Shown: positions 11,478-23,577, counted from the first letter of the stretch. The stretch is 64,000 nucleotides of DNA from Cyrtodaria siliqua (GCA_037043455.1 JAWPHD010008230.1:1-64000); one strand, 5' to 3'. The notes: generated from the sequence alone by a model not told the origin. Made by a program: numbers and translations.

Positions 11478-12716
11478 ATCCCAGCTCAATACAAGTCCTT
11501 ATGCACTTTATCGAAATACGAGTCATCTTGGAATCCCACTGGGAGGTTGACCTACGCGTAGAAAACATAGAAAAAACGGTGGTGGCCTATCTCCATCACT
11601 AAACATTGACGGTCAAACAAAGCCTAAAATGTGCTGGAAATGACGTTAACACCATTCAACCAACAACATCATAGAATAAAGTACTCTGGACAGCGCAATA
11701 CGACTCTTATTGGCATTATGCACACCAGCGGAATACGATTCAACTTGGCATTATCCACTCCATTGCGATACGACTTTTGCTGGCGTTTTGCACTTATCTT
11801 TGCATTCCAGTCTACAATCCAGCGCATTACGACTCATATTGGTATAAAGCACTCCAGCGCATTACGATTTATGCACCTAAGCACAATACGAGCATCTTGT
11901 CATTATGCACTCAAGCACAATACGACTTATCTTGATATTATGCACGCAAGTGCAATACGACGCATCTTGGCAGTATGGTCTCCACCACAGTACGACTTAT
12001 CTTGATATTATGCATGCAAGTGCAATACGACGCATCTTGGCAGTATGCTCTCAAGCACAATGCGATTTATCTTGACATTATGCACACAAGTGCAATACCA
12101 CTCGTATTGACACTATGACAATGACAATACGACATATATTGTAATTATGCACTCAAGTGCAATACGACGCATCTTGTCATCTTCTCATTATGCACTCAAG
12201 TGCAATACGACGCATCTTAGAATTATGCACCCCAGCACAATACGAGTCATCTAAGAGTAATGCACTCCAGTGGAATGCGACTTGTCTTTGCATTCTGCAC
12301 TCCAGTGAAATACGACTAATCTTTCCAATATGCACTGCAACGTAATTCGAATCATATCAATTGGAATTCTGCACTCCAGCGCACTGCGAATCGTCCTAAC
12401 AATATGCGCTCCAGTGCAAAAGGAGATATACTGGAATTAATGCACTCCAGTGCAAAACGATTCCTCTTCGCAGTATGCACTCCAGTGCAGTAGGACGCTT
12501 CTTGGCAATATGCACTCCGGTGCAGTGCGACTCATCGTAACAGTATGCACTGCAGTGCAATAGGACTCATCGGGGCAGTATGCACTCCGGTGCAGTACGA
12601 CTCATCGTGGCAGTATGCACTCCAGTGCAGTACGACTCATCGTGGCAGTATGCACTCCAGTGCAGTACGACTCATCGTGACAGTATGCACTCCAGCGCAC
12701 TCACCTTTGCATTATG
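11478..12716 (+). repeat. 35-bp minisatellite with internal palindrome
   Basis: About 30 tandem units of the form TATGCACTCCAGTGCAGTAC followed by GACTCATCGTGGCAG-like sequence, 35 bp each. Each well-kept unit holds the inverted pair TGCACT-CC-AGTGCA. Units are badly diverged at the left (11478-12100) and nearly identical at the right (12480-12700), so the most recent homogenisation was at the right end. The reading frames crossing it are repeat translations. It lies in intron 2 of the unknown gene. Confidence 0.9.
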
Positions 12717-12812
12717 CAATACAATGAATGTCAACATGTGTTCTATACATGTTCGTATCGCTGTGATTTGTTGGTCTGTTTAGCAATAAGTTAGGCTTAA
12801 ACTTCATTGTAT

Positions 12813-13540
12813 TGTCGAGCCCGTTTAAGGATCTCGACTAAGCGATCACAATGTCGTCCGGGTGTATGTGTGTCAGTTCGTTAGCTCGTCCGTCCGTCCG
12901 TCCGTCCGAGCGTCCGAGTTTCATTTTTTTTAATATCCTCTTCGTTACAAAACTCCAGAAGAATGTTCATTATATAGATCCAACATCACGCACACAATTT
13001 CGGGTCGCTGTGACCTACTTTCGACGAAATATAGGTCACATGCTTATTTTGCTTCTTTCTCGCAGGATTTTCACCAAACTTCATCCTAATGTTCATTATA
13101 TGCATCTAACATCATGTGCAAAGGCTCCGGTTGTTGTTACTTACTTTCGACGAAATATAGGTCACGTCCGGTCTCCGCTACAACATGCGTATTTTGCTTC
13201 TTTCTCGCAGGATTTTCACCAATCTTCATCATAATGTTTCTTATATGCATCTAATATCATGTGCACAATTTTGGATCGTTGTGGCTTACTTCCGACGAAA
13301 TACAGGTCGCGATCATGTGCAAAAGTTCAGGTTGCTGTGACCTGCTTTCGACAAAATATAGATCACATCTGGACTCCGCTACAACATGCATCCCCCACTG
13401 TTAATGGCATTAATTAAATTTAATATTAAGTATGTAAGAAACGAATATTTATGAGATTGACATTGTTGTTTGTCAAATAAAAAAAGTTGGACTTGCTCAT
13501 AATAGGGCTCGACATGGAGGCCGTGGCCTTCGAGTTTTCA
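12813..13540 (-). mobile_element. Tandem-core Helentron-like element (HINE type)
   Basis: Subterminal inverted repeats TGTCGAGCCC (12813-12822) and GGGCTCGACA (13505-13514) bracket a core of about three ~105-bp units sharing GACGAAATATAGGTCAC and TTCTTTCTCGCAGGATTTTC. One side carries a (CGTC)n module at 12881-12905, read GGACGGACGGAC on the element's minus strand. The same plan (short inverted repeats, tandem core, GGACGG module, terminal hairpin) recurs in at least six other elements in this window. Confidence 0.6.
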
Positions 13541-13826
13541 TATATACAACATTAGAAATAAAGGTGAAACAAACGTATATACAAGAATCGACAAAGAGTA
13601 TCTGTAAAAACAACTAAAATAATACAGTAATGTGAATAATACTCGCTCACAAATTATTTCATGAAATCAATCATATAAATTAAGTATTATTCATGGGTTA
13701 TTACTTTAAGGAAAATGCTCTTTCTGATGCAGTATCTAAATAATACATTCATTACAACCATCAATGGTTTTGGAAGTGAATTCCTTTAGTTACTGCATCT
13801 AGAATACCGCGTGAAAGCGAACTTAC

Positions 13827-13923
13827 TTCTCAGACTCATGCTGGAATATTTCCATCACTGCAGCCGAATGAATTGCCTTTTCATTGATGTTGGCCATAAC
13901 TGTGTCCCGTCTGCTGTTTTCGT
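13827..13923 (-). CDS. Unknown spliced host gene, exon 2
   Basis: 97 nt between acceptor CTCTTTGCAG and donor GAGAA|GTAAGT. Two leading bases complete an aspartate codon begun in exon 1, then 31 codons follow (ENSRRDTVMANINEKAIHSA and on to HESE), then two bases that become AAA with the first base of exon 3. Two-sided phase agreement and strong splice sites support it. Confidence 0.7.
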
Positions 13924-14329
13924 CTGCAAAGAGCAATGTTTTCAAAGTATATTCACATGTGACATGTTTAAAGAATAAGTTGTTACAGTATGCGACTTTC
14001 CATTAAAATAAGACTGAACTGTGAATAATCTTCTTTAATTTGAATGATATAGTGTAATCAGGAAGACAGTATAAGGATGATACTGCCAAATTCGTGCTGT
14101 GAATTCTAGTTTGTACCTTGGTTTGAATATTAAAACGTTCCATGCATAAAATATTTTGGCTCAAAGTGTTAACAATTGAGACTGACATCCGTTTTGATCC
14201 AACAACATAATTATCTAAAACTGTGTACAGTGTTACGCAAAGCCATATTCTAGCTCTGAGAATCATAGCTTTTAAGGTTTATTGTTCACTACCGACCACA
14301 GAGATACGATTCCATAGATAGGGTATTCG
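13924..14329 (-). other. Part of intron 1 of the unknown gene
   Basis: No recognised element. The 87-codon minus-strand frame at 14003-14266 has no splice context or homology. Confidence 0.4.
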
Positions 14330-14575
14330 GCGCTACCCAAGTTCGCAATTTCCGTTTGCTTGTGTTTTTTTTTAATGTTTTACGTCATTTTTAGTACGTT
14401 TTAGTCCATATATTACGGTCGAGTTTTTTGGACCACCCAATTTTTTCTGGTGAACCAGAAATCTATACCTCCCGCCATCCGTAAGAATCGACATTTTCTC
14501 ACTTACAAGTCGAGCTCCCAGTGGGATTCGAACTCACATCGGTGAGAGGCGAGAATGTTAACCCCGCGACCATGA
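14330..14575 (-). mobile_element. Diverged tRNA-derived SINE
   Basis: On the minus strand a B-box-like GAGTTCGAATCCCACTGGGA is followed by a body with a GGCGGGAGGTATAG segment shared, inverted, with 14-140 and a degenerate body toward 14330. No clean target duplication is visible. Confidence 0.6.
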
Positions 14576-15095
14576 AGTCACTTTCGGTTAAGTTTCTAAA
14601 GACATAACTAAATGCCTGCACAAATAACTGCTCAATTTCAATTGACTAAACCTGAATTACCACATGTTCAAGAACAAATTTCACCTACAATAATGATATC
14701 ACGCCGATCTAGTAATTTTTTATCACGACCCGTAACACCTATTACAACTGACATAAACAAATATCGGCAAACGCGATTAACCGGTAATTGCCATGTGTAT
14801 TCGTGAGTTGGGCGGAGTTACGTTTCCAAATATGGAGTTACTCAGCTACATATAGCTTCGTGAGACGAACACATAAAAGAAATGGGGGAAAATAATAATA
14901 GTAGTTAGGGGTTGTTGCAAAAAAGAAAATACTAGATCAGTGAGATATCATTCTTCTTGATGAGTTTTATGCATGGAAATGTGATAATTTAGGTTTTTAT
15001 GAAGGTATTTTGTAATGTTCCCAGAAACCTCATATACACCATAAACGCTATGGTTCTAAAAGCTAGCCACATTCTGGAGTGTGCCGTATACTCAC

Positions 15096-15162
15096 CATTT
15101 GTTGGTTTCTGAGCGAGAGAGTCCCCTATCTCGCGATTGTCCCAATTCCGCTGAGAGGTCAT
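15096..15162 (-). CDS. Unknown spliced host gene, exon 1 (candidate start)
   Basis: The donor AATG|GTGAGT at 15096 is near-consensus. The preceding frame reads RNWDNREIGDSLAQKPTN and ends one base into a codon, exactly what exon 2 needs. An ATG at 15162 gives MTSQRNWD and makes the total length a multiple of three. Its context (TCG before ATG) is weak. Alternatively CTCTCAG at 15156-15151 is an acceptor and the exon is 15096-15150 with more exons upstream. Confidence 0.55.
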
Positions 15163-16024
15163 CGAGGAAGACAACACACGTTGTGATTGAATGGGTGTCT
15201 ATCCCCCAAACTCGGATAGGTTCAGTCTAAACAAAATCAAAATAAAACACGCTAGAGCGTAGTCTAAATCATCTGCGACGCTTGCTTGTTTTCAAGACAA
15301 ACGTCTAGAACAGTTCTTCTCTAAAAAAAAAGTTTGACTTATACCGAGATTCTGGTATCGTTTCTGATTGGCTGATACAGTCGAACCTGCTATCGAAGAT
15401 ATACAGAACGGCAGAAGGCAACAAATTAATTAATTAATAAATAAACAAAGAACGAGGGAATCTGCATCATTATATCGACGAACTAAATATGAATGGTCAT
15501 AAATACTATTATGAAAAAATACTATTACTATTATGAAAAAACAATAATTACGGACATGTGTTTCCGATATCAATTTTTTTTTTTGCACAAAGGGTCAAGA
15601 CGTTTGTATTTACAATCAAGCGTCGAAGATGATCAATTCTAACTAGGAGCAGCAGAAACACTCTAGTACGATATAAGAAGCACTCATTACACAGTTAGCT
15701 CTCTTGAAAACCACGAGTAGGATCATTCTTACGCCATAAACAGTCTAAAATAGAAGTAGTGTGTTTGTTCTGCGGTTTTTAAATGTTACTGCAGTCTGAA
15801 ATTTGATGTGCAGCAGTAAGACAATACTGTCACATACATAGAGAATCTTACATGAGTACTCATTCATTAGTGAATTTATTAAACGAGTAGGCAAAATGAT
15901 ATAATGCGAGTTTTTATAGAATTCTCTAGTTTCAATTAAAATATCTTTCTGAGACTAGACTTAATTATTCTATTATTTTTTGTTTTTAGGATTATCATTG
16001 ATTTAGAAGTAAAATTCCTATTTT
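15163..16024. other. Upstream flank, no gene seen
   Basis: Contains CATCTGCGACGCTTGCTT at 15267, repeated at 37848, part of a dispersed repeat. Its companion piece TGAGTTGGGCGGAG at 14804 matches 37763. No exon recognised. Confidence 0.4.
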
Positions 16025-16393
16025 CTAGATTACAAAAAATCTACTTGTTGTTTCCTCTTCTTGAACCCATTTTGTTCTTGATCTTATTTTGCTTCCTTCT
16101 TGTTTTTCCCTAATTTCATATAATTCAATCCTTTTATTTTCTGTTAAGTCATGTTCAAGTATTATTTCTTTTTCTAAGATTTGAATTTCATTTAGAAGCT
16201 TATGCTTTTTAGTATTTTCAATTATTTTTTTATAGGAAGAATATGCAATTGTTTTCCCTCTAATTTCCATTAGTAAAACATCAAAGAAGAGCTGTTCATC
16301 TATATTAAATTGTAAGTCTGCTGTATTAATAGAGTTTATATCTCTATAGATTAACTTATCCTCTTCTGCATAAGAGTAGGAATGTTGGATCAA
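16025..16393 (-). pseudogene. L1-type LINE fragment (EN-RT linker)
   Basis: The minus-strand frame contains ELYEIREKQEGSKIRSRTKW followed by a VQEEETTSRFF-like end. This is the characteristic helical linker between endonuclease and reverse transcriptase in L1-clade ORF2 (compare the family pattern R-S-R-x-K-W-x-E-E-x-x-x-x-x-F-F). No endonuclease is upstream and no RT motifs follow, so the copy is truncated on both sides. It is a different clade from the two CR1-like LINEs in this window. Confidence 0.75.
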
Positions 16394-17077
16394 ACTTCAT
16401 AGGGAACTCCAAAAATCGTGCCACAACTCAAATTAAATCAAAAACAGCAGCTTAAATCAAAATCAAGTATATTATTCATTTCTTTGAAGCATATCTCGAA
16501 TGTATCTATATTTTCATATTGGTTGCCAGCATGGCGCGCCTAAGATTCGGGCAACTATTTGTTTTATCACAAATATTCTGAAGCCGTATATTTATCGATG
16601 TAACCTGTACGGATGCTAAATAAAAATGTGAAATTGTACGCATCGATTTCTTCTTATATACCGACTTTTGGGGTGTTCGTCGTTTTGAAACTATTTCACA
16701 CGTGACTCATTCATTTTCATGAGTTATTACCAGTTAAAATAGGGACAGTGTAGCTTTAAGGAATATACCAATATAAGTTTACCTCGTGGTATCCTTATTC
16801 ATTTTGATACGTCCGCATAATGTTTGCAAGTATCCTGAACGTTGCTTGTGTAAACTCTGACGTCGTTGCTACCTACATTAAACAATAGACGTCGTTCAAT
16901 TTCCGTTTCCGGTCATTGCATTAATAACCAAAAACGAAATTATTACCAAAGACCTGGCAAGGACGCTGTTATATTCGTCTTTGGCGTCAACAGTTCTGGT
17001 TCAATTTTGCGATTTCTGTTAGCTGGATAACTTTATCTAGCCTGGAACTTTCTTCGATTTTAAAATTTATATTCATG
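16394..17077. other. No gene seen
   Basis: AT-rich with no recognised element boundary. Confidence 0.4.
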
Positions 17078-17275
17078 TAATGAATGAATGATTGAATGAA
17101 TGAATGAATGAATGAATAATGAATGAATGAATGAATGAATGAATGAATGAATAAATGAATGAATGAATGAATGAATGAAAGAATGAATGAATGAATGAAT
17201 GAATGAATGAATGAATGAATGAATGAATGAAAGAATGAATGAATTAATGAATGAATGAATGAATGAATGAATGAA
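17078..17275. repeat. (GAAT)n microsatellite
   Basis: About 50 units of GAAT with scattered interruptions (AAAG, TAAT). The repetitive FIHS reading frames on the minus strand are by-products. A SINE-like TGGTGTTTTACGGCACGTCG begins right after it. Confidence 0.95.
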
Positions 17276-17784
17276 TGGTGTTTTACGGCACGTCGACACA
17301 TGAATAGGTCAAATTGTGCGTAAAAACTGATGAAAAATATAGAAATGAAGTAGTAATTAAAAATTAATGTAAATATATAAAGATAAAACTAATTAAGTGA
17401 TGATATGGTAGTAATATAAGCTATATATGTAAATCAACAAATGCCCGTCAACGGGTATATAAGTAAGAAAATATATAAGACCATATTATAATAATTTATA
17501 TAGTCTGATTTCTTTCAGGAAATCTAAAACAAGATTAAAATCTATAGTATCAAATAACTTTATTCAGTAACAAAACGATATCGATTCAATAAAATGGTGA
17601 TTTATTCAAAGCGTTCCAGTATTTATATGCTCGATATGTCCAATGGTTTGTCCAAGAAAAGGCTTTTATAAAGGATGGACACTAATTATAGAAAAAAATG
17701 AACAGAATATAAATACATATTGGAAATATCCAGCATAAAAAAAATGGACCGTGTTGGATTTTTAATCCATTTGTAGAAACAGTG

Positions 17785-17919
17785 TTCTCCTTTATGTTGT
17801 AAATGCCTCTGTTTTAATTTAAAGTTAAATATAAACCCGAAGGAAATCAATATTCTCCTTCTTGTTGTAAATTCCTCTGTCTTAATTTAAAGTTAAATAT
17901 AAACCCGAAGGAAATCACA
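17785..17919. repeat. ~70-bp tandem duplication
   Basis: Two copies of a unit that starts near TTCTCCTT, contains TTGTTGTAAATTCCTCTGT and ends AACCCGAAGGAAATCA, with a handful of differences. Confidence 0.8.
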
Positions 17920-18042
17920 AATTCATGGAACCTTTCGCAATGACAATCCAAAGATCTCAGATAGTTTTGCATTATGACTCCAAAGACAACTCTGTTTTCT
18001 AAAGATCTGATATCCCGTATCATAAAACAAGCGCACTAATGT

Positions 18043-19014
18043 ACGAGGGGTGTTCGAAAAGTAACAGAAAAAATAATGCCATAACTTTTGTTTGAGTAGG
18101 GCCATTTTTATAAAATTTCATACAAGGGTACCTTAACTCATCACGGATATGTTCTCTGAACATTGTCATAAGGTATGCGTTCACTAGCGTCACTATGGCA
18201 ACGTCAAGTAACGTTGATAATATTCGTTAATAATATTTTGAAAATCTACATACCGTAACAAGTTACCGTCTTCAAATTTTCTCAAAACACTCACCTGAGT
18301 ATTTCACACATTTTCCCCATCTTTTTACCCATGATGAGAAACATTTTTTAAAGTTCTCCACTGGAATTTTCCGGATAACGTCACGAACAAGAACTGGAAG
18401 ATCGTGAACGTCATCGAAGTGTTGACCGCGCATTTCTCCTTTAATGGCCGGGAACAGGTAAAAATCACACGGGCCATATCTGGTGAGTAAGGAGGGTGCT
18501 GTATAGTGTCTATATTAAGTTCAGTAAGGGTTTCCTGGGTAATCGCAGCTGTATGTGATAGTGCACTATCATGATGTAGCTCAAAACACAAAATTTGATA
18601 GAGTAGCGCTGCTCCATGTCTGATTTCGAACGATTTCAAAGTGCGATTGACAATCGCGCACTGTTGCATGGAAATGACGTCAAAAACGTTCGCTCGCATA
18701 CCTGACGTAATGTAGAACGTTCGGGAAACGTCAACGTGCATTTTCGAGCAATTCTGGCTTCAGAAAATGTATAGTTGCTCTATTTAAAATGTACAAAAAC
18801 TGAAGAGTTCGTGTAACGTTATGAGTTGCCCTGCTCAACGTTACTTGACGTTGCCATAGTGATGCTAGTGAACGCATACCTTGTGATAAGGTAAACATGT
18901 TCATAGAACATATCCGTGATGAGTTAAGGTACCCTTGTGTGAAATTTCATAAAAATGGTCCTACTCAAACAAAAGTGATGGCACTTTTCCAGTTACTTTT
19001 CGAACACCCCTCGT
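18043..19014 (-). mobile_element. Mariner-type element with ~175-bp inverted repeats
   Basis: The ends are ACGAGGGGTGTTCGAAAAGT and its reverse complement. The inverted similarity continues about 175 bp inward (18043-18216 against 18836-19014) with roughly 10 percent divergence by eye. A TA is present at the left (18042-18043) but the right flank reads TT. The inside carries a transposase relic on the minus strand. Confidence 0.8.
18325..18741 (-). pseudogene. Mariner transposase remnant
   Basis: The frame contains ELHHDSALSHTAAITQETL and IQHPPYSPDMA, the second and third catalytic aspartate regions of the mariner DD34D transposase (family pattern HDNARPHTA and PPYSPDLAP), then a frame-preserved but diverged C-terminus. 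The N-terminal DNA-binding part and first catalytic aspartate are not recognisable, and the open frame is much shorter than the ~345 residues usual for the family. The protein would not be functional. Confidence 0.8.
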
Positions 19015-19453
19015 TTATGCATAATAATATCGTTGCAGAATGTTTCAGGACATTTAAATCATTAAATCATTAAATCTATGAAATTTACGCTAATTTCAGG
19101 AGTATTCTGTTATCTTCTAAATATTCTCTGTTTTTGATGTGTAGAATATTCTAAACTGTTCTAAACTTAAATATGCATTAATTCACAGTGACTACGTTTT
19201 TTGTTATTTGCTCTCTGCTATTCTTCACTTAATGTTACTGTTATTCAGTATGTAACACAGTTCTTAAAGATAATGTCCCCTTTTGTGGAATCCCATTGAA
19301 AGCGCATTGATAAAAGAAGAATAAATAGAACTCAAATATTAATTGCTTAATATATGTTTACATTTAATATGTTTACACTTTTATCTAGACAGTGACAGTG
19401 ATATACTGTCTAGATATAAGTTTTATTATATACCTATCAATAATATATACATA

Positions 19454-20409
19454 CGAGGGCCATTCAATAAGTTCTGTCACTAACGCGTTTTAACAATTAT
19501 GTGCTCGTTGTGAGTGTTGATGTTTGGTACCAAATGAAAGAGAGTTTCAATACCATTCCATTGATGGTAAAATGAATGCTGTATCTTTTGTGTGACGAAA
19601 GTTATGGAACATTTAATATACATCACTTATACATACTGAGGCATTTTCGTCCTGATCTTTTTTCAGGTATGTTAACTGTGACTTTTTTAAATGCCTGTTT
19701 CTCTTTTAGTACTTGTCGAAGACCTTTGAAATTTCTCATACATTACCAGTTATATCTGTGCATTACAAGATTCAGAATTTAAGCATGGTAGATGAAAAAG
19801 CATTGTCTTAGAAATTAACATTTTAAGCTAACATGTAAAATTAATTTAATGATAAATGGACATTAATTGGAAGGGCAGTCTTCTGAAATAGCGTTTTTGG
19901 ATGATCATGAAATTTAAACACTGAAGGACTAGGATTTGTAAAAAAATATGAAAACATATTAATACTATGAGAATAATTACGACATTTAAAAGATATTATA
20001 ACATTTCCGTAAACAAAATGAAGAAAATCAGTGTTATTTCCGCTAAAATTAAGGGATATGCATTCACTCATATCTGGTTTACAGCAAGACCTTTCCGAAT
20101 TATCTATAATCATTTTCTTGGATTATAGGCGAATAACAGCAGATGGCTTACAAGAAAATTTAAAAGCATAGAATTATTCAAACAATTTTTACAACGTTTT
20201 GTAACAAGGACATTTTCAGAGATGCCAGTATCCAAAAGGTGTGGTAGGGGGAGGTAATTCAGGGGTATAAATAACCGGAAATTTTTCATTTTTGTTGTGG
20301 AATTTAAGAGAGCGAACCCAGTAGTACTATAAATACACTACTTTATCTCAGTGTCATATCCAGTTCAAAGGATATATGCCTAGTGACAGAACTTTTTGAA
20401 GCACCCTCG
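19454..20409. mobile_element. TA-flanked ~0.96-kb TIR element
   Basis: The left end reads TA-CGAGGGCCATTCAATAAG and continues TTCTGTCACT. The right end reads AGTGACAGAA through to CCCTCG-TA. TA duplications and the CGAGGG-type end indicate the Tc1/mariner group. No transposase motif was found, and the 90-codon minus-strand frame inside has no recognised motif. Probably non-autonomous. Confidence 0.75.
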
Positions 20410-20411
20410 TA

Positions 20412-21300
20412 GTACCTTCATTTTCTTACAATGGAATACAACAACCAGTATCACACTACAGGTTATCAGTATGCTACTAAAAATAGATTTTGGAAAATGT
20501 CAGATTGGAATGTTTGGGATTGCCCAGCTAGTAATACATTAAGAACAATGGATGTTTTAACATGAACTGTGAACTATCAGAATGTTTGTTTGTGCGTTGT
20601 GAACATTGTGGGTTAATTAATTAATTTCAGATTATGTCAGTCGGTAAATTCACCAGAAGTTGATATGTAATGAACACAGGTGTAGCTGTTGCAATGTAAT
20701 GTACATTTTTCATGCGCTTGTAATGTACATGTTTTCATGTCTTTCCTGTTGGTGGTTTTCACAGGTTTTCAGTTAATTTGACTTTATATAATTGTGTTTC
20801 AATTTGTTGTTTTGATACATGTATTCTATTTTAATGATATGTTAAGAGGTATATAATAAAAGGATCATTACTATAGTAACTTGTTCTGAAGCTTGTATCA
20901 CCACTCGTAAGTAAATGCCAGATCAGGATCACACTCGAGGCTATGTCATACTCAAGGTCATGCGTGTATTGACTAATTCACGTATTTATCAAGTATGTAT
21001 TTTTCTAATTCAAGGATAGCACTGCCTAGATAAATGTGTAAACATATTAAACTGGAAAGGTCAAGTAAAACTATTCAAGTTCTAGTTCTTATCTTTTTCA
21101 AATGCAATCTCAAAAGGATTACACAAAAGGGGACATACACCTTAACTCTGGACCATTAATGTAAATAATGTACTCGACCATGTCAACAAATAGATACATT
21201 ATGTAAGTATTAATTGATCATACATATCAATTAATATGTACTGGATTTAAAGGGACTGAAGCGCTCAGATTTGCATTCAACGTGCACATGAACTTAACTA
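20412..21300. other. No gene seen
   Basis: AT-rich, with no recognised repeat boundary or coding exon. Confidence 0.4.
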
Positions 21301-21301
21301 G

Positions 21302-21305
<4 letters not shown>

Positions 21306-21350
<45 letters not shown>
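21306..21350. repeat. (GT)n microsatellite
   Basis: About 22 GT units. Confidence 0.95.
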
Positions 21351-21353
<3 letters not shown>

Positions 21354-21539
21354 ACGCTAGTCTGGCTTAACGTTTCGGCAGATTCTTCCATTTAAAATAG
21401 TTTTATTTTGAAAATGTGCATGTACTAATTAGTTCTGCATATCATATGTAAGTCGAGTCCATTGGTCTCCTCCCTCTTGTATCACGTGCTTTTGATTTCA
21501 GTTTAATAAAGCAATGTTATGTTCTGAGAGTGTGGAACC

Positions 21540-21601
21540 TTAATCTCAGAAAAACGTAGAATGTCGCTTGCGAACGTTAACGTATTTCTGAGATTTAGGT
21601 A
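21540..21601. repeat. 62-bp imperfect palindrome
   Basis: The arms CCTTAATCTCAGAAAAACGT and, inverted, CCTAAATCTCAGAAATACGT match at 18 of 20 positions around a GCTTGCGAACG centre. It starts a CpG-containing stretch to about 21700 (GCGATCGCGATCGC). Open frames on both strands across it are not supported as genes. Confidence 0.6.
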
Positions 21602-21999
21602 TTTTTTCTCTGAGAACAAACTGTTAACGTCACTTTTAGCAAAGCGTTGCTCTGCGATCGCGATCGCTGCCGCGCATGTTTTCATTTCACTTGGACTACT
21701 GAGAACAGAATTCGAGGGTTCTATGCAACACTGCCGTATCTTCTGCTTTATTTGTATGTATTTACAACAGTGTGACATAGCACCTAATAAAAAAGTAAAT
21801 ACAGAACCATTGTCATTAACCGCTAAACATTTCTTGCGTAGGGTCACGGTGTCATAATGAGCGAGTATTCACTGTCGGTGCAGCGTAGTTATAGCGTATT
21901 TTGCCAAACAGTATCCATTTAAAATATAAGTTATTTAAGAAATTTCAATTACAACCTGACTTTAATGATGACGTTATAATGTCCTCTTTTTTGCAGAGC

Positions 22000-22220
22000 A
22001 AATTTACAGTTCGCCACTAACAGTTCGCCACTATGCTTTTCTCTTTGAGTGTGCGTGTGCACCCTATGCTGATTGTCTACCTAAATTTTCAAAAGGAAGG
22101 TAACGTCTCCTTGTCGTGTCCTTGGCGGTTTATTCTCTTGTTGCTCCGACTTCTGCCAAGTCACTGTGAACTTACTTCGCTTGTTTTTACATTTTACATT
22201 CATATATGTATGATCATATG
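22000..22220 (+). repeat. Second copy of the 6520-type dispersed repeat
   Basis: Shares CAGTTCGCCACTATG, CACCCTATGCTGA, GTCTACCTAAATT and CTTCTGCCAAGTCA-like blocks in the same order as 6520-6770. Confidence 0.65.
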
Positions 22221-22234
22221 AGTGTCTTGCTTAA

Positions 22235-22690
22235 TATACTGAAAGGGGGGAAAAACGCGACACGGGAATTTCCGCTATATATTGTATGTACAATGTGCTG
22301 CTGTTAATAGAATGGTACATGGCTATGTAAGGTCTTTCCTTTCGGGAAAAAGACTAAAACAACACGCAATACAGCAAATAGTATTCCTGCAAAGTTTCAT
22401 TATTGACAGAGTACGCGTTTGGCTCAGGCATGTGAGGAAACTTAGGATGCAACATTTTGCAAACTGTTAAATACAGTACTGAACTGGCTCAGTTTTTCAA
22501 AGAAGAACTTCAACATTTATGATGTTCTTGTTACAACGTGTAATGTGATTAAAACGTCTACAACATCACAGTTGTGTCCTTTCTCTAACTGACTGCAACC
22601 TTTTCTTTTTACAAAACATCTTGGGACTTCATTGGCATAGTTTGCAGTATATACAATATATAGCGGAAGTTCTTCGTCCTTTCAGTATAT
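22235..22690. mobile_element. ~455-bp MITE with ~50-bp TIRs
   Basis: The left end TATACTGAAAGG leads to TTCCGCTATATATTGTATGT. The right end has the inverse, ACAATATATAGCGGAA, leading to CCTTTCAGTATA. A TA target is plausible but cannot be separated from the repeat ends. No coding capacity recognised. Confidence 0.7.
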
Positions 22691-22754
22691 ACTGCCTATT
22701 TGTTAAGAGGATATGGCTGTTCTGAGATTTCTGTATTAACACTGCCCTGTTTGA

Positions 22755-22990
22755 TTTAATTGGGTTTACATCGCACCAACACATGAATGGTTATATGGCG
22801 CCTTACAGAAATGAAATGTCAGGCTCAGCCTCCATTTATATGGCGAATGGGCCTAGAACCTTCTAACCTGCAGAACTGCAGAGTTGCTGCACATTATATA
22901 GTAGACACTCCATTTACGATGAAGCCACGTTTCCATACGCAGTGTCACGATGAAGACCTTGATGAGCTTGAAAAAATGATAAAATGAACA
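22755..22990 (+). repeat. SINE-like fragment
   Basis: TACATCGCACCAACACATG and ATATGGCGCC match the body seen in the SINE at 9720-9992 (TAGTCGCACCAACAGC, ATATGGCGAC). The 66-codon frame across it is a by-product. Confidence 0.45.
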
Positions 22991-23164
22991 TGAAGGGCGA
23001 GTCCTATCCCTCTGCCTTGATTTTCAGTGGTTGTATTCTACCCAGTGGACGAACTGGAACCATCACTGAAGGTGATGAATACCCCCGCTTAAATTCTAAA
23101 TCAAACAAAGGGTCATCATTCTGTAATAAATGTTTGTGATATGCACGTATTAAAATATGTTATG

Positions 23165-23250
23165 GGACGCGACGCAACGGGGCGATGCGACGGACAACGT
23201 GATTCCTATATAGACCCCAGTTCACTTTGTGAAAGCCGGGGTATAAAAAT
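23165..23250 (+). repeat. 3' hairpin end of a Helentron-like repeat
   Basis: A GCGACGGACAACG module is followed by CCCCAG...GCCGGGG pairing and then TATAAAAAT. This is the same module order as at 36335-36400 and 43325-43390. Confidence 0.45.
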
Positions 23251-23577
23251 CATTATTGCATATGTATAGAGGATGGTTTCTTCATGAATAAGGGGGGAGG
23301 GGGTGGGGAGGTTATTTTATGATAATATCAACAATTCGTGTATGGATATTCGTAATTTGATGACATCCTTAATTAATCCATAACTAACAGAGCTGTGGAT
23401 AAGCTGAGGTTTTGAGTATTTCACTCATACAATTTTTATAAAACCATCAGTTTTTTTTAAAATTGTGAGTATCATTACTCAACAACTTACTACAAACACT
23501 AAAATTTTAAAAATCATGAGTAGTTTTATTGTATGACTGTATGTACAGGGGTTCATTTTACTTAAAAATGATTTTAA

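Noticed and set aside
16987..17301. Long FIHS-repeat reading frames
   Set aside because: They are translations of the (GAAT)n microsatellite.
21503..21857. Overlapping 98- and 114-codon frames on both strands
   Set aside because: No homology and no splice context. They arise in a palindromic CpG-containing stretch.
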